Positions 23,164 through 29,729 of a stretch of DNA of 29,729 bases are shown here, one piece after another; within the stretch, counting starts at the first letter, position 1; each line of letters begins with the position of its first letter. A program made the translations under genes and the position numbers. The stretch is from CBFGTV01 sp965652145 (GTDB lineage: Bacteria > Bacillota > Clostridia > Peptostreptococcales > Natronincolaceae), in assembly GCA_965652145.1 (NCBI GenBank), contig CBFGTV010000042.1, positions 1 through 29,729 on the forward strand, in the 5' to 3' direction. The notes under the pieces are model-generated. The model had not been told where the DNA came from. It saw only the letters and a list, made by a program, of their open reading frames with translations, and searched no databases.

Positions 23164-23580
23164 TTAAAATGAGATGATGTCAAAGGGCTGCTCCTCAGGT
23201 GTGGTGGTCTCAATGGTAATAAATAGCTTAATAGGTAAGCATATAATTACCTGATAGGGTTCGCTGATCCATCCCATATCAGTATGAATTGACAGGGGTG
23301 AAATACCCTCTGGCAAACGATGAAGCTTGACACGGCCATCCTTCATTTCTAGGGTACCCGTATATTCCTGGGAACCATAGGTGAAGTCAAATTCAATCAG
23401 CTCCGATTCCTCGCTATCCACCAGGGGAAAGGTATAAATTACCTCACCGTCTAAATTAACAATAATTTTTTTACCTTCAGCTTCAGTGTTTAACAACCTC
23501 GGAATGGCAAAGATTGAAGCAATGCTGGCAACGACTAAAAAAAGAATTAAGAGTTTATCGGCAGTTGTCATGAATTTCAT
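23164..23580 (-). CDS. Membrane-anchored NusG domain II protein
   Basis: The 138-residue protein has one N-terminal membrane segment (about 9-27) and an extracellular beta-rich domain with 'IIVNLDGEVIYTFPL', 'GTLEMKDGRVKL' and 'HTDMGWISEPYQVIICLPIKL'. This is the pattern of NusG_II domain proteins of Clostridia, which despite the name lack the transcription-factor part of NusG; their function is unknown. The usual 'C-x-x-C/G-W-I' region is here 'MGWISEP'. ATG 23580 has AGGAGG six bases upstream. It has a near-consensus promoter of its own and converges on the atp operon. It is often found next to a Gx-type transporter or rnf genes, but not here. Confidence 0.8.
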   Translation of the reverse strand: MKFMTTADKLLILFLVVASIASIFAIPRLLNTEAEGKKIIVNLDGEVIYTFPLVDSEESELIEFDFTYGSQEYTGTLEMKDGRVKLHRLPEGISPLSIHTDMGWISEPYQVIICLPIKLFITIETTTPEEQPFDIISF

Positions 23581-23624
23581 TGAAATCCTCCTAACTAATG
23601 GCAGCCTATGGCGCTGCTACACCT

Positions 23625-23653
23625 ATTATAAACCATTTAGGCCAGGTTGACAA
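23625..23653 (-). promoter_or_regulatory. Promoter of the NusG domain II gene
   Basis: On the minus strand: TTGTCA, 17 bases, TATAAT (plus-strand positions 23648-23653 and 23625-23630). A small hairpin, GCAGC/GGCTGC-like, lies in the leader before the start. Confidence 0.8.
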
Positions 23654-23715
23654 ATAATCTTTCGAATAAAGCAACCCTAAAGAGGGCATTTTATATAAAG
23701 ATGAAAAATACCACT

Positions 23716-23743
23716 TTGACATAGAAGTTTTTTTGAATATAAT
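23716..23743 (+). promoter_or_regulatory. Promoter of the YueI-like gene
   Basis: Both hexamers are perfect consensus: TTGACA (23716-23721) and TATAAT (23738-23743), separated by 16 bases. It is divergent from the NusG-II promoter. Confidence 0.85.
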
Positions 23744-23774
23744 AGATACAATAACGACAAAAGGGGGAGACACC

Positions 23775-24317
23775 ATGGCAGAGCATGATGAATTGAGAAA
23801 AACCGTTGAATATGGCCTTAAGGGAGCACCTGAATTAAAGGCGGATGAAAAGAGAATATGGTTAGGAGAATTTCGTGAACGGGTGGTCTTAGGTATTCCC
23901 CTGGGTGAAATTAATAAAGAGGAAACCCTCGGTTATGTGGGCGAAGCCTTAAAAAATCATGATGCCAAGCGATTAATCCTCAATAATAAAATTTCAATGG
24001 AAAAGCAGGGCAGCTATATGAAGCTGGCAAAGGAGGCCAACATAGAATACAAGGCAATCTCCACCGAGGCAAGGGAGGCCATGGGGATTGTGGTAGCCAG
24101 CGACAAGCCTGTAGACTATCAAGAAGTGATTCCCACCATTAAGGAAATACCGATAAAATTCAGGGGCAGGGGGTCCAAGCGTCTTTGTTCAAAACACATG
24201 GAGGAGCTAAAGGAAATTTCACCCCACTTTGCAAAAGAATTTAAGCCCCTTTCCTTCCTCGACAGACTGCTGGGAACAGGCTGCAAAGCCTGTCAGGGGG
24301 AGAAAAAGGATTCATAA
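23775..24317 (+). CDS. YueI-like (DUF1694) protein with Cys/His-rich C-terminal tail
   Basis: Residues about 1-130 match the YueI/DUF1694 family: 'WLGEFRERVVLGIPLGEI', 'HDAKRLILNNKIS', 'KLAKEANIEYKAI' and 'GIVVASDKPVD'. The function of this family is unknown. The protein is 180 residues long, whereas B. subtilis YueI is about 132, and the additional tail contains C138-x2-H141 and C170-x2-C173, a spacing that could bind one zinc ion. Start: the frame is open from 23733, but that region contains the -10 box; ATG 23775 has AAGGGGGAG five bases upstream. It is driven by a consensus promoter and appears to be monocistronic. The family call is fairly sure; the metal site is inference. Confidence 0.75.
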   Translation: MAEHDELRKTVEYGLKGAPELKADEKRIWLGEFRERVVLGIPLGEINKEETLGYVGEALKNHDAKRLILNNKISMEKQGSYMKLAKEANIEYKAISTEAREAMGIVVASDKPVDYQEVIPTIKEIPIKFRGRGSKRLCSKHMEELKEISPHFAKEFKPLSFLDRLLGTGCKACQGEKKDS

Positions 24318-24395
24318 AATAAAAAAATCATTAATTAACCAAGTTTTTTTATCAGCAATGTATAAGGCCCTTACAATTGTCAATAATTAAAATAC

Positions 24396-24477
24396 AAAGA
24401 GAAGAGAGTAAGTTGTCAGGAAGATGTTTTTTGTCCCCCTTTAACATCGGCGTGCAACCTTGTTCTCTTCTCTTTTT
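24396..24477 (+). ncRNA. Structured RNA element upstream of ywmB (attenuator, terminator or small RNA)
   Basis: Perfect 12-bp outer arms (24396-24407 and 24464-24475) run into five T residues. Inside, GTTG (24412-24415) can pair with CAAC (24455-24458) and GATGTT (24423-24428) with AACATC (24443-24448), so the whole 80 bases can fold as one interrupted hairpin. It lies 33 bases before the ywmB start. No known RNA family was recognised. Confidence 0.45.
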
Positions 24478-24509
24478 AATGTAGACGTATTAGACAGGAG
24501 GGCAAAGAA

Positions 24510-25355
24510 ATGAGAAAAATCTTATTTTATGGTATAATAATTTTACTTTTAGTGGCCGTTATTGACGGCTCTCAAGCGTACATATTTAAAGGAGCTGCTT
24601 CGGAAGGAACCGAGGCCGAGGTTCTTTTAAGGACCCTGGAGGCCAGCGGTATGGATGTTTTAACCTCAAATGTTTTTACATCCCTTCATTTGCCTGATGC
24701 TGCCTATACCATGGAGGAACTGGATGCCATGGTAGATCATATAATGACAGCCTTAAAATTTGAGGGGGAAATAATTAATTTATCGCATCAGGAATATTAT
24801 CCGCCTTTATATGAATATGAAGGAGGAGCCGATTTTGAAAAGGGCTTCAATCGAATTTATATTGAAAGACAAGAAGATATTGGAACAAAACAAATATTAG
24901 CCACCAAAGTGGATGAAATGGGCAATACAACGGTATTAAAGCTTTATTCTGCTGCCTGGGAGGATATAAAAGAATCGTATATTATTATTGACATCGTCCA
25001 AAATAAAAGATATAAAGATATAGGAGCAATAATTAAGGAAAATAAGACCCTGCTCCAGGAGTTTGGAGATACCATCGAAACAACAGCAACGATTACTGCA
25101 GTCAGTCCAGGCAAAAAGACAGGGGCTGAAAACCAAAAATTAATGAATAAACTGATTGAAGCTTCGGGTGCCATAAGGGTGGATGAAGCGGCTGATGATC
25201 ATTACCACAGTGTCACCCTATATACACCGGCTATTGATTGGGCCCTAGCGTATAATGGAAAAAGGGTAAACCTTCAGCTGGCAACTCGATATAATGATTA
25301 TGAGAAGAAAACCTATTTGTGGATCGCAACTCCATTGATCACCAACACCTATTAA
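24510..25355 (+). CDS. ywmB: YwmB-like (DUF1779) secreted protein
   Basis: The 281-residue protein has an N-terminal hydrophobic segment (about 4-23) that is a signal peptide or anchor. The rest resembles the YwmB family, sometimes annotated as 'TATA-box binding' because of its fold, not its function; the real role is unknown. Support comes from weak sequence features such as 'AEVLLRTLEASGMDV' and 'GKRVNLQLATRYNDYEKKTYLWIATPLI', and strongly from position: ywmB lies between the atp operon and murA-spoIID-spoIIQ-spoIIID in B. subtilis, as here. ATG 24510 follows AGGAGG by eight bases. A structured RNA element lies just upstream. Confidence 0.75.
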   Translation: MRKILFYGIIILLLVAVIDGSQAYIFKGAASEGTEAEVLLRTLEASGMDVLTSNVFTSLHLPDAAYTMEELDAMVDHIMTALKFEGEIINLSHQEYYPPLYEYEGGADFEKGFNRIYIERQEDIGTKQILATKVDEMGNTTVLKLYSAAWEDIKESYIIIDIVQNKRYKDIGAIIKENKTLLQEFGDTIETTATITAVSPGKKTGAENQKLMNKLIEASGAIRVDEAADDHYHSVTLYTPAIDWALAYNGKRVNLQLATRYNDYEKKTYLWIATPLITNTY

Positions 25356-25379
25356 AAACCAGGGATAAGGGATGATTGA

Positions 25380-26681
25380 ATGCTGGCAATGGAAAGAGAG
25401 GAAACGAGATTGGCTAAAATTATAATAGAAAAGAGCGGCCCCCTTAAGGGGACTGTAAGAGTAAGCGGCGCCAAGAACTCAGTATTACCTATATTGGCTG
25501 CCTCCTTATTGGCAACAGAAAAATGCCTGTTAGAAGATGTACCTGATTTAAATGATGTAGATGTAATTTGTGAGGTTCTGGCATGTCTGGGGGCCGATGT
25601 GAAAAGACTAGACCGTGAACGAATAGAAGTAAATGCCTCCTCCATCGACAATTTTGAAGCTCCCTATGAGCTGGTTAGAAAAATGAGGGCATCCTTCCTG
25701 GTAATGGGGCCCCTGTTGGCAAGAATGGGGGAAGCAAGAATTTCAATGCCGGGGGGCTGTGCCATTGGAACCAGGCCAATTGACCTGCATCTTAAGGGCT
25801 TTAAGGCCCTGGGGGCAGAAATTACCCTTGGTCATGGATTTGTTGAGGCTAAGGCCGATAAGCTCATAGGTACCAAAATCTATTTAGATTTCCCCAGTGT
25901 CGGGGCTACTGAAAATATCATGATGGCAGCCGTATTGGCTGAAGGGCAAACAATAATAGAAAATGCCGCCGAAGAACCTGAAATTACTGATCTGGCTAAT
26001 TTCTTAAATAAAATGGGTGCCCAAATTATGGGGGCCGGTACCGATACCATCCGCATCAATGGAGTGAAAAAACTAAAGGGTGCTACCCATACCGTCATAC
26101 CAGATCGAATTGAGGCAGGTACCTATATGGTGGCTGCTGCCATAACCGGTGGAAATGTATTGGTGGATAATGTTGTGGCTGATCATTTAAAGCCGGTTAT
26201 TGCCAAGCTTAAGGAATGTGATATGGAGGTCTATGAAGAGGGCAGCGGCATCAGGGTAATTGGAAAAGAGAGGCCAAAGGCGGTTGACATTAAAACCCTG
26301 CCTTACCCGGGATTCCCAACAGATATGCAGGCGCAGTTTATGGCCTTAATGAGTATTGCCGAAGGAACCAGTGTTTTCATTGAAACGGTTTTTGAAAATC
26401 GTTTTATGCATGTTCGTGAGCTGGAACGTATGGGAGCCAATATCAAAATAGAAGGCCGCAGTGCTGTTGTTGAGGGAAAGAGAAAGCTATTGGGGGCACC
26501 GGTTAAGGCAACCGATTTGAGGGCCGGGGCTGCATTGATTTTAGCAGGCCTGGTTTCAGAGGGAAAAACAGAAATTACCAATACCAATCACATTGACAGA
26601 GGTTATGTAGATATAGAAGAGAAGCTGCGCAATCTAGGAGCCAGGATTTATCGAATAGAGGGAGAAGATGGAATAGAATAG
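25380..26681 (+). CDS. murA: UDP-N-acetylglucosamine 1-carboxyvinyltransferase
   Basis: MurA transfers enolpyruvate from PEP to UDP-GlcNAc, the first committed step of peptidoglycan synthesis. Motifs: 'GTVRVSGAKNSVLPILAASL', catalytic C127 in 'MPGGCAIGTRPIDLHLKG' (the fosfomycin-reactive cysteine is present), 'ATENIMMAAVLA', 'PDRIEAGTYMVAAA', and 'PYPGFPTDMQAQFMAL'. Start is uncertain: ATG 25380 has AAGGGA seven bases upstream and gives 433 residues; TTG 25410 has GAGAGG eight bases upstream and gives the usual MurA N-terminus 'AKIIIEKSG...'. The latter may be the true start. It follows ywmB by 24 bases, so they are cotranscribed. This is the MurA copy syntenic with the ywmB-spoIID locus. Confidence 0.96.
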   Translation: MLAMEREETRLAKIIIEKSGPLKGTVRVSGAKNSVLPILAASLLATEKCLLEDVPDLNDVDVICEVLACLGADVKRLDRERIEVNASSIDNFEAPYELVRKMRASFLVMGPLLARMGEARISMPGGCAIGTRPIDLHLKGFKALGAEITLGHGFVEAKADKLIGTKIYLDFPSVGATENIMMAAVLAEGQTIIENAAEEPEITDLANFLNKMGAQIMGAGTDTIRINGVKKLKGATHTVIPDRIEAGTYMVAAAITGGNVLVDNVVADHLKPVIAKLKECDMEVYEEGSGIRVIGKERPKAVDIKTLPYPGFPTDMQAQFMALMSIAEGTSVFIETVFENRFMHVRELERMGANIKIEGRSAVVEGKRKLLGAPVKATDLRAGAALILAGLVSEGKTEITNTNHIDRGYVDIEEKLRNLGARIYRIEGEDGIE

Positions 26682-26744
26682 GTTCTAAACCCTTCGAAGC
26701 GATCATATACCTTATTATAGTCTTAAGATAAGGAGATATGCCGC

Positions 26745-27746
26745 ATGAAGGGTATTTTTTTTGCGATTTTGTCTATGATCATTACCACCCTGCTGATTCC
26801 TATGTTAATTGTCACCAGCTGTGAATTGAATGCGCCCATAAGAGACAAGCCAAGACAGGAAACCGTTGAATCAGATCTGGCGTTGAAGGTATTAAATCAT
26901 GAAACAGGAGAAATTATGGAGCTATATCTGGAGGATTACCTATTGAACGTAGTGGCTGCTGAGATGCCAGCTGCCTTTGAGTTGGAAGCCTTGAAGGCCC
27001 AAGCTGTGGCTGCAAGGACCTATGCTGTTTGGAAATTAAATTCCTATCCTGATAAAAATAATCCCCACCATCCGGGGGCTGATCTGTGTACCAGTCATAC
27101 CCATTGTCAGGAGTGGCTTTCAAAGGAAGTCCTCAGGGAACGTCATGGTCGCCTGTGGATGTATCAATATTGGCCGAAAATAGAAAAGGCAGTTGAAGAA
27201 ACCAGAGGGATCATCATGACCTATGATATGAAGCCTATTGAACCCCTCTATCATTCGACCAGTGGTGGACAGACGGAAAATTCAGAGGATGTTTTTGCAT
27301 CGGCCCTGCCCTATTTAAGAAGTGTTTCCAGCCCCTATGAAGAGCGTTCCCCAGTATTAGTCGATCGGCTGTCGATTAATATTTCCCAATTTATTGATAC
27401 CCTTAATCAAAAGCAAGCAGAGCTGGGACTGAAGGCTGACAGCCTTGGCAGCCAAATATCGATTCTGGAAAGGACCAATGGAGGAAGTGTTCGGAGGATA
27501 AAAATAGGCAACGGCGAGTTTACCGGCAGAGAAATTAGAGAGATTTTCGGCCTCAGGTCAGCTAACTTTGAATTTGAAATTAGAGACGGTGAAATTTGCT
27601 TCATTACCCGGGGCTATGGCCATGGAGTAGGAATGAGTCAATGGGGGGCCAATGGCATGGCCGAAAGGGGCCATAGCTATGAAGAAATTTTAAAGCATTA
27701 TTACTTTGGTGTGACCCTCAGTAAGCTGCAAAGCTATATTCATTAA
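26745..27746 (+). CDS. spoIID: Stage II sporulation protein D, peptidoglycan lytic transglycosylase
   Basis: SpoIID cleaves stripped glycan strands during engulfment, as part of the DMP complex with SpoIIM and SpoIIP. The 333-residue protein has an N-terminal anchor (about 4-24), the 'LEDYLLNVVAAEMPA' block with the catalytic glutamate E73, 'LKAQAVAARTYAVW', 'YHSTSGGQTE', and 'GYGHGVGMSQWGANGMA' near the C-terminus. H109, C115, H120 and C121 in the 'HHPGADLCTSHTHCQEW' stretch match the zinc-binding pattern known from SpoIID structures. ATG 26745 has AAGGAG about nine bases upstream; a small hairpin (26710-26715 with 26728-26733) overlaps that site. Expression under mother-cell sigma E is expected from homologues, but no convincing sigma-E promoter was seen. 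Confidence 0.95.
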   Translation: MKGIFFAILSMIITTLLIPMLIVTSCELNAPIRDKPRQETVESDLALKVLNHETGEIMELYLEDYLLNVVAAEMPAAFELEALKAQAVAARTYAVWKLNSYPDKNNPHHPGADLCTSHTHCQEWLSKEVLRERHGRLWMYQYWPKIEKAVEETRGIIMTYDMKPIEPLYHSTSGGQTENSEDVFASALPYLRSVSSPYEERSPVLVDRLSINISQFIDTLNQKQAELGLKADSLGSQISILERTNGGSVRRIKIGNGEFTGREIREIFGLRSANFEFEIRDGEICFITRGYGHGVGMSQWGANGMAERGHSYEEILKHYYFGVTLSKLQSYIH

Positions 27747-27753
27747 TGAAAAT

Positions 27754-27813
27754 AATCCACCTACCTTGTATGAAAGCCATGAAAATGGTGATAATAGCAA
27801 ATGGAGGTGGATT
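27754..27813 (+). promoter_or_regulatory. Possible ribosome-site-masking helix ahead of the spoIIQ-like gene
   Basis: AATCCACCT (27754-27762) is an exact 9-base complement of AGGTGGATT (27805-27813), which contains the ribosome binding site of the gene at 27816. The 42-base loop contains a small CCAT/ATGG hairpin. Confidence 0.45.
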
Positions 27814-27815
27814 TT

Positions 27816-28634
27816 ATGTCATTTGACAACAACCAAGATAATAATAAGAAAAATCAAAAGAAATCATTGTATCAGTTTTTAGACAAGGAGGGCTTCTATA
27901 TTATTTTATTCCTCTGTGTCTGCATAGTTGCAGTCACTGCCATATGGGTATCAAATCAAAATCAGGATCCCCAAATGGTAGAGGAGCCTCCCTTGGTAGA
28001 CCAGGAACAGTCCTTGGTGGAGGGACCATCAGAGGAAGAAGAACCTGAGAGCAGCGAAACCTTTGAGAATGTGTCGCCAAAGAAGGATGAGGCGGAGGAG
28101 GAAAAAACCGCAGCACCAGAGGCTGATACAGATGAGGAGCCTCAATCTGATTCAGAAGAAAAGACTGAATCAGATTCAGAGGAAACTGCCATGGATGAGG
28201 CACCAGTTCAAGGTGGCATCACTGAAGTAATGGCATTGCCTGTCATTGGAAGGATTGGACTGCCCTATGCCGATGACCGATTAGTTTATCATAAAACCCT
28301 GGATCAATGGAGCACCCATAAGGGGGTTGATATCCTTGCCGATGAGGGAACTCCTGTCAGGGCTGCCCTGCCGGGTGAAGTAATCGAGGTGGTTAATGAT
28401 ACCATCATGGGAATCACCATTACCTTAGCCCATGAAGGAGATGTTTTAACCCGCTACAGCAACTTATCCACCGATGCTATGGTTCAGGTGGGAGATTATG
28501 TTACCAAGGGTCAAATCATTAGTGGTGTTGGCAGAACTGCCTCAATTAAATCAGAAGAGGGGCCTTTGCTGCACTTCCAAGTCATTGTTGATAGCCGTAC
28601 GGTTGATCCACAGCTGTATTTACCGAAAAACTAG
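27816..28634 (+). CDS. spoIIQ: SpoIIQ-like membrane protein with degenerate LytM (M23) domain
   Basis: SpoIIQ, made in the forespore, binds SpoIIIAH across the intermembrane space to form the feeding channel and aid engulfment. This 272-residue protein has one membrane segment (about 26-45), a strongly acidic low-complexity linker (about 55-130) and a LytM domain (about 140-270). H168-x3-D172 in 'THKGVDI' and H253 in 'LLHFQV' would bind zinc, but the first His of the usual HxH motif is L251, so the catalytic base is missing and the domain may be structural. ATG 27816 is chosen over 27801 because GGAGGTGG at 27803-27810 lies between them. Position between spoIID and spoIIID matches B. subtilis spoIIQ. 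Identity rests on synteny plus domain layout. Confidence 0.85.
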   Translation: MSFDNNQDNNKKNQKKSLYQFLDKEGFYIILFLCVCIVAVTAIWVSNQNQDPQMVEEPPLVDQEQSLVEGPSEEEEPESSETFENVSPKKDEAEEEKTAAPEADTDEEPQSDSEEKTESDSEETAMDEAPVQGGITEVMALPVIGRIGLPYADDRLVYHKTLDQWSTHKGVDILADEGTPVRAALPGEVIEVVNDTIMGITITLAHEGDVLTRYSNLSTDAMVQVGDYVTKGQIISGVGRTASIKSEEGPLLHFQVIVDSRTVDPQLYLPKN

Positions 28635-28781
28635 CTCACATATACTGTATTTTGCCGAATAAAGCCAATTGTCTTCAGTCAATTGAAAAGAAAGGCTGTA
28701 TTTTCCAGAAAACTTAATTCTAAAATAGCCCCTTCCCTCATATGAATTATTAAGACACTTTAATAGAGGGGGGTTAAAGGT

Positions 28782-29036
28782 TTGAAGGATTATATTGAGA
28801 AACGGGTATTGGAGATTGCCTATTTCATCATTAACGAAGGAGCTACAGTCAGGCATACAGCACGGGTATTTGGAGTAAGTAAAAGTACCGTACATAAAGA
28901 TGTAACAGAAAGACTTCCTAAGATAAACCCTCTGGTGGCCAATCAAGTAAAGCAAATTCTTGATATTAATAAGGCTGAAAGACATATTCGAGGTGGAAGA
29001 GCAACAAAGCTAAAGTACAGAGCAGGAAATGAATAG
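28782..29036 (+). CDS. spoIIID: Sporulation transcription factor SpoIIID
   Basis: SpoIIID is a small DNA-binding regulator of mother-cell genes during sporulation. The 84-residue length and sequence are typical: 'YIEKRVLEIAYFIINEGATV', then the helix-turn-helix 'VRHTARVFGVSKSTVHKDV' (about 23-41), and a basic C-terminal helix 'ERHIRGGRATKLKYR' that also contacts DNA. The start is TTG at 28782, eight bases after a GAGGGGGG site; no ATG is suitably placed. In homologues it is transcribed by sigma E and autoregulated; a TCATATG at 28738-28744 resembles a sigma-E -35, but no matching -10 is convincing. A terminator follows. Confidence 0.97.
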   Translation: MKDYIEKRVLEIAYFIINEGATVRHTARVFGVSKSTVHKDVTERLPKINPLVANQVKQILDINKAERHIRGGRATKLKYRAGNE

Positions 29037-29064
29037 AGAGCACGATAAACTAACCAGTAAAAAA

Positions 29065-29102
29065 GACCTTCTTAGCCATAAGAGGGTCTCTTGATATTTT
29101 TT
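29065..29102 (+). terminator. Rho-independent terminator of spoIIID
   Basis: GACCTTCTTA (29065-29074) pairs with TAAGAGGGTC (29079-29088) with one G-U pair and a 4-base loop; a T-rich run ending in six T residues follows. Confidence 0.75.
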
Positions 29103-29589
29103 GAAAAAATACAAAATTTGTCCTAAAATTATATATATACTATTTATATAAACATGATATAAATTAAGAAAGAAATTTAAATGGAATGGAAAGTTACAAA
29201 CAATTAGAATTAAAATATTTTATCTAATTATTACTAATTACAACTATGTATAATTAGCAATAACGTGTCACTAAACTTCTTTACATATAAATTGGGACTT
29301 GTATTTAGAAAAATCATAATATATAATTTAATTATAGTTAATTTATGTATTTATTGGATTATACTGGAGTTTTGGTTTCTCTTATCAATTAATAAAGAGC
29401 AAATATAATTATATATGAAGACGTCTATTACTGCTATCTATTCAAAATTTTATACTTATTAACTATGAATGAGAAAATTTCATTCAAATAATTTCCAATC
29501 ATAAAAATTTCATAAAAAATGAAGACAAAACTTCAATTCTGTGATATTAGTTAAGCTCTAACCCAAAACCATACACAGGAGTGAAGTAA
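29103..29589 (+). other. Long AT-rich spacer, possibly containing the end of an insertion sequence
   Basis: About 490 bases without a credible gene. It is much richer in A and T than the rest of the window. Small inverted repeats occur near the right side: GAATGA/TCATTC around 29467-29485 and TGAAG/CTTCA around 29520-29535. These could be subterminal repeats of the element whose probable transposase starts at 29590, but no defined terminal repeat or target duplication can be recognised because the other end lies outside the window. Confidence 0.4.
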
Positions 29590-29729
29590 ATGTCTTCTAA
29601 ATACATCATAGCAAAAAAGTCTCCCATATACCAGTTTTTAATTGGGCTTAATTTCTCTTTGTTTTTTACGAAGCCTAATTTTATCCATATCCTTGAGTTT
29701 ATGACTGCTGCTGTTCAAAAGGGGTATCG
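29590..29729 (+). mobile_element. N-terminal part of a probable DDE transposase gene (truncated by window end)
   Basis: An open frame begins at ATG 29590, with AGGAGTGA five bases upstream, and runs 46 codons to the window edge. It starts 'MSSKYIIAKKSPIYQFLIG' and continues with 'FTKPNFIHILEFMTAAVQKG'. The 'P.FIHILEFMTA..' segment resembles the N-terminal helical region of IS4/IS701-like transposases, in which DNA binding precedes the catalytic DDE domain. The catalytic residues are outside the window, so the family and intactness cannot be judged. The AT-rich flank and position after the conserved spoIIID block support a mobile element. Confidence 0.5.

Noticed and set aside
28738..28767. 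Sigma-E promoter for spoIIID
   Set aside because: TCATATG fits the -35, but nothing resembling the -10 consensus lies at the required spacing, so it is not listed as a feature.
28620..28985. A 121-codon minus-strand frame across the spoIIID gene start
   Set aside because: It overlaps almost all of spoIIID, which is a textbook match, and its translation has no recognisable features.

Overview
The window looks like a chromosomal segment of a low-GC, endospore-forming, probably anaerobic clostridium. Gene content and protein character recall Alkaliphilus/Natronincola-type organisms, but that placement is an inference without database support. Evidence is strong AGGAGG-type ribosome binding sites, frequent TTG/GTG starts, sporulation genes (spoIID, a spoIIQ-like gene, spoIIID), and conserved Firmicute gene order resembling the Bacillus subtilis prfA-ywlC-ywlE-rpiB-upp-atp-ywmB-murA-spoIID-spoIIQ-spoIIID block. 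No rRNA, tRNA or CRISPR array was seen.

Layout. Positions 1-300 hold the end of a DUF421 membrane protein gene and its terminator. Positions 389-5037 carry yqhQ, prmC and prfA (translation termination). Between prmC and prfA lies a minus-strand group: a ferritin-like cargo gene, its encapsulin shell gene, and a separate small zinc-ribbon gene. Positions 5194-9106 carry a ZIP metal transporter and an FHA - FtsW/RodA - class B penicillin-binding protein module. Positions 9106-12711 hold Sua5 (tRNA t6A), a YwlE-like phosphatase with an unusual internal coiled coil, rpiB, upp and dCMP deaminase. Positions 12792-15748 hold tagO/wecA-like and wecB genes for wall-polymer precursors, with a DUF3842 gene between them. 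Positions 16035-23103 are a complete F1Fo ATP synthase operon (atpZ-I-B-E-F-H-A-G-D-C) whose c subunit carries the sodium-binding signature. Positions 23164-24317 hold two divergent small genes (NusG domain II protein; YueI-like protein with an added Cys/His tail) driven by near-consensus promoters. Positions 24510-29036 are ywmB, murA, spoIID, a spoIIQ-like LytM gene and spoIIID. The right end is AT-rich and runs into the start of a probable transposase gene.

The cargo/shell pair predicts a protein nanocompartment that oxidises and stores iron. The ATP synthase predicts use of a sodium gradient. The tagO/wecB, rodA/PBP and murA genes all serve the envelope, and spoIID/spoIIQ/spoIIID act in engulfment and mother-cell gene control. 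The items most worth checking are the encapsulin operon and a palindrome in front of it, the YwlE insertion, the altered active site of the SpoIIQ-like protein with its possibly masked ribosome binding site, and RNA hairpins flanking atpE and preceding ywmB.
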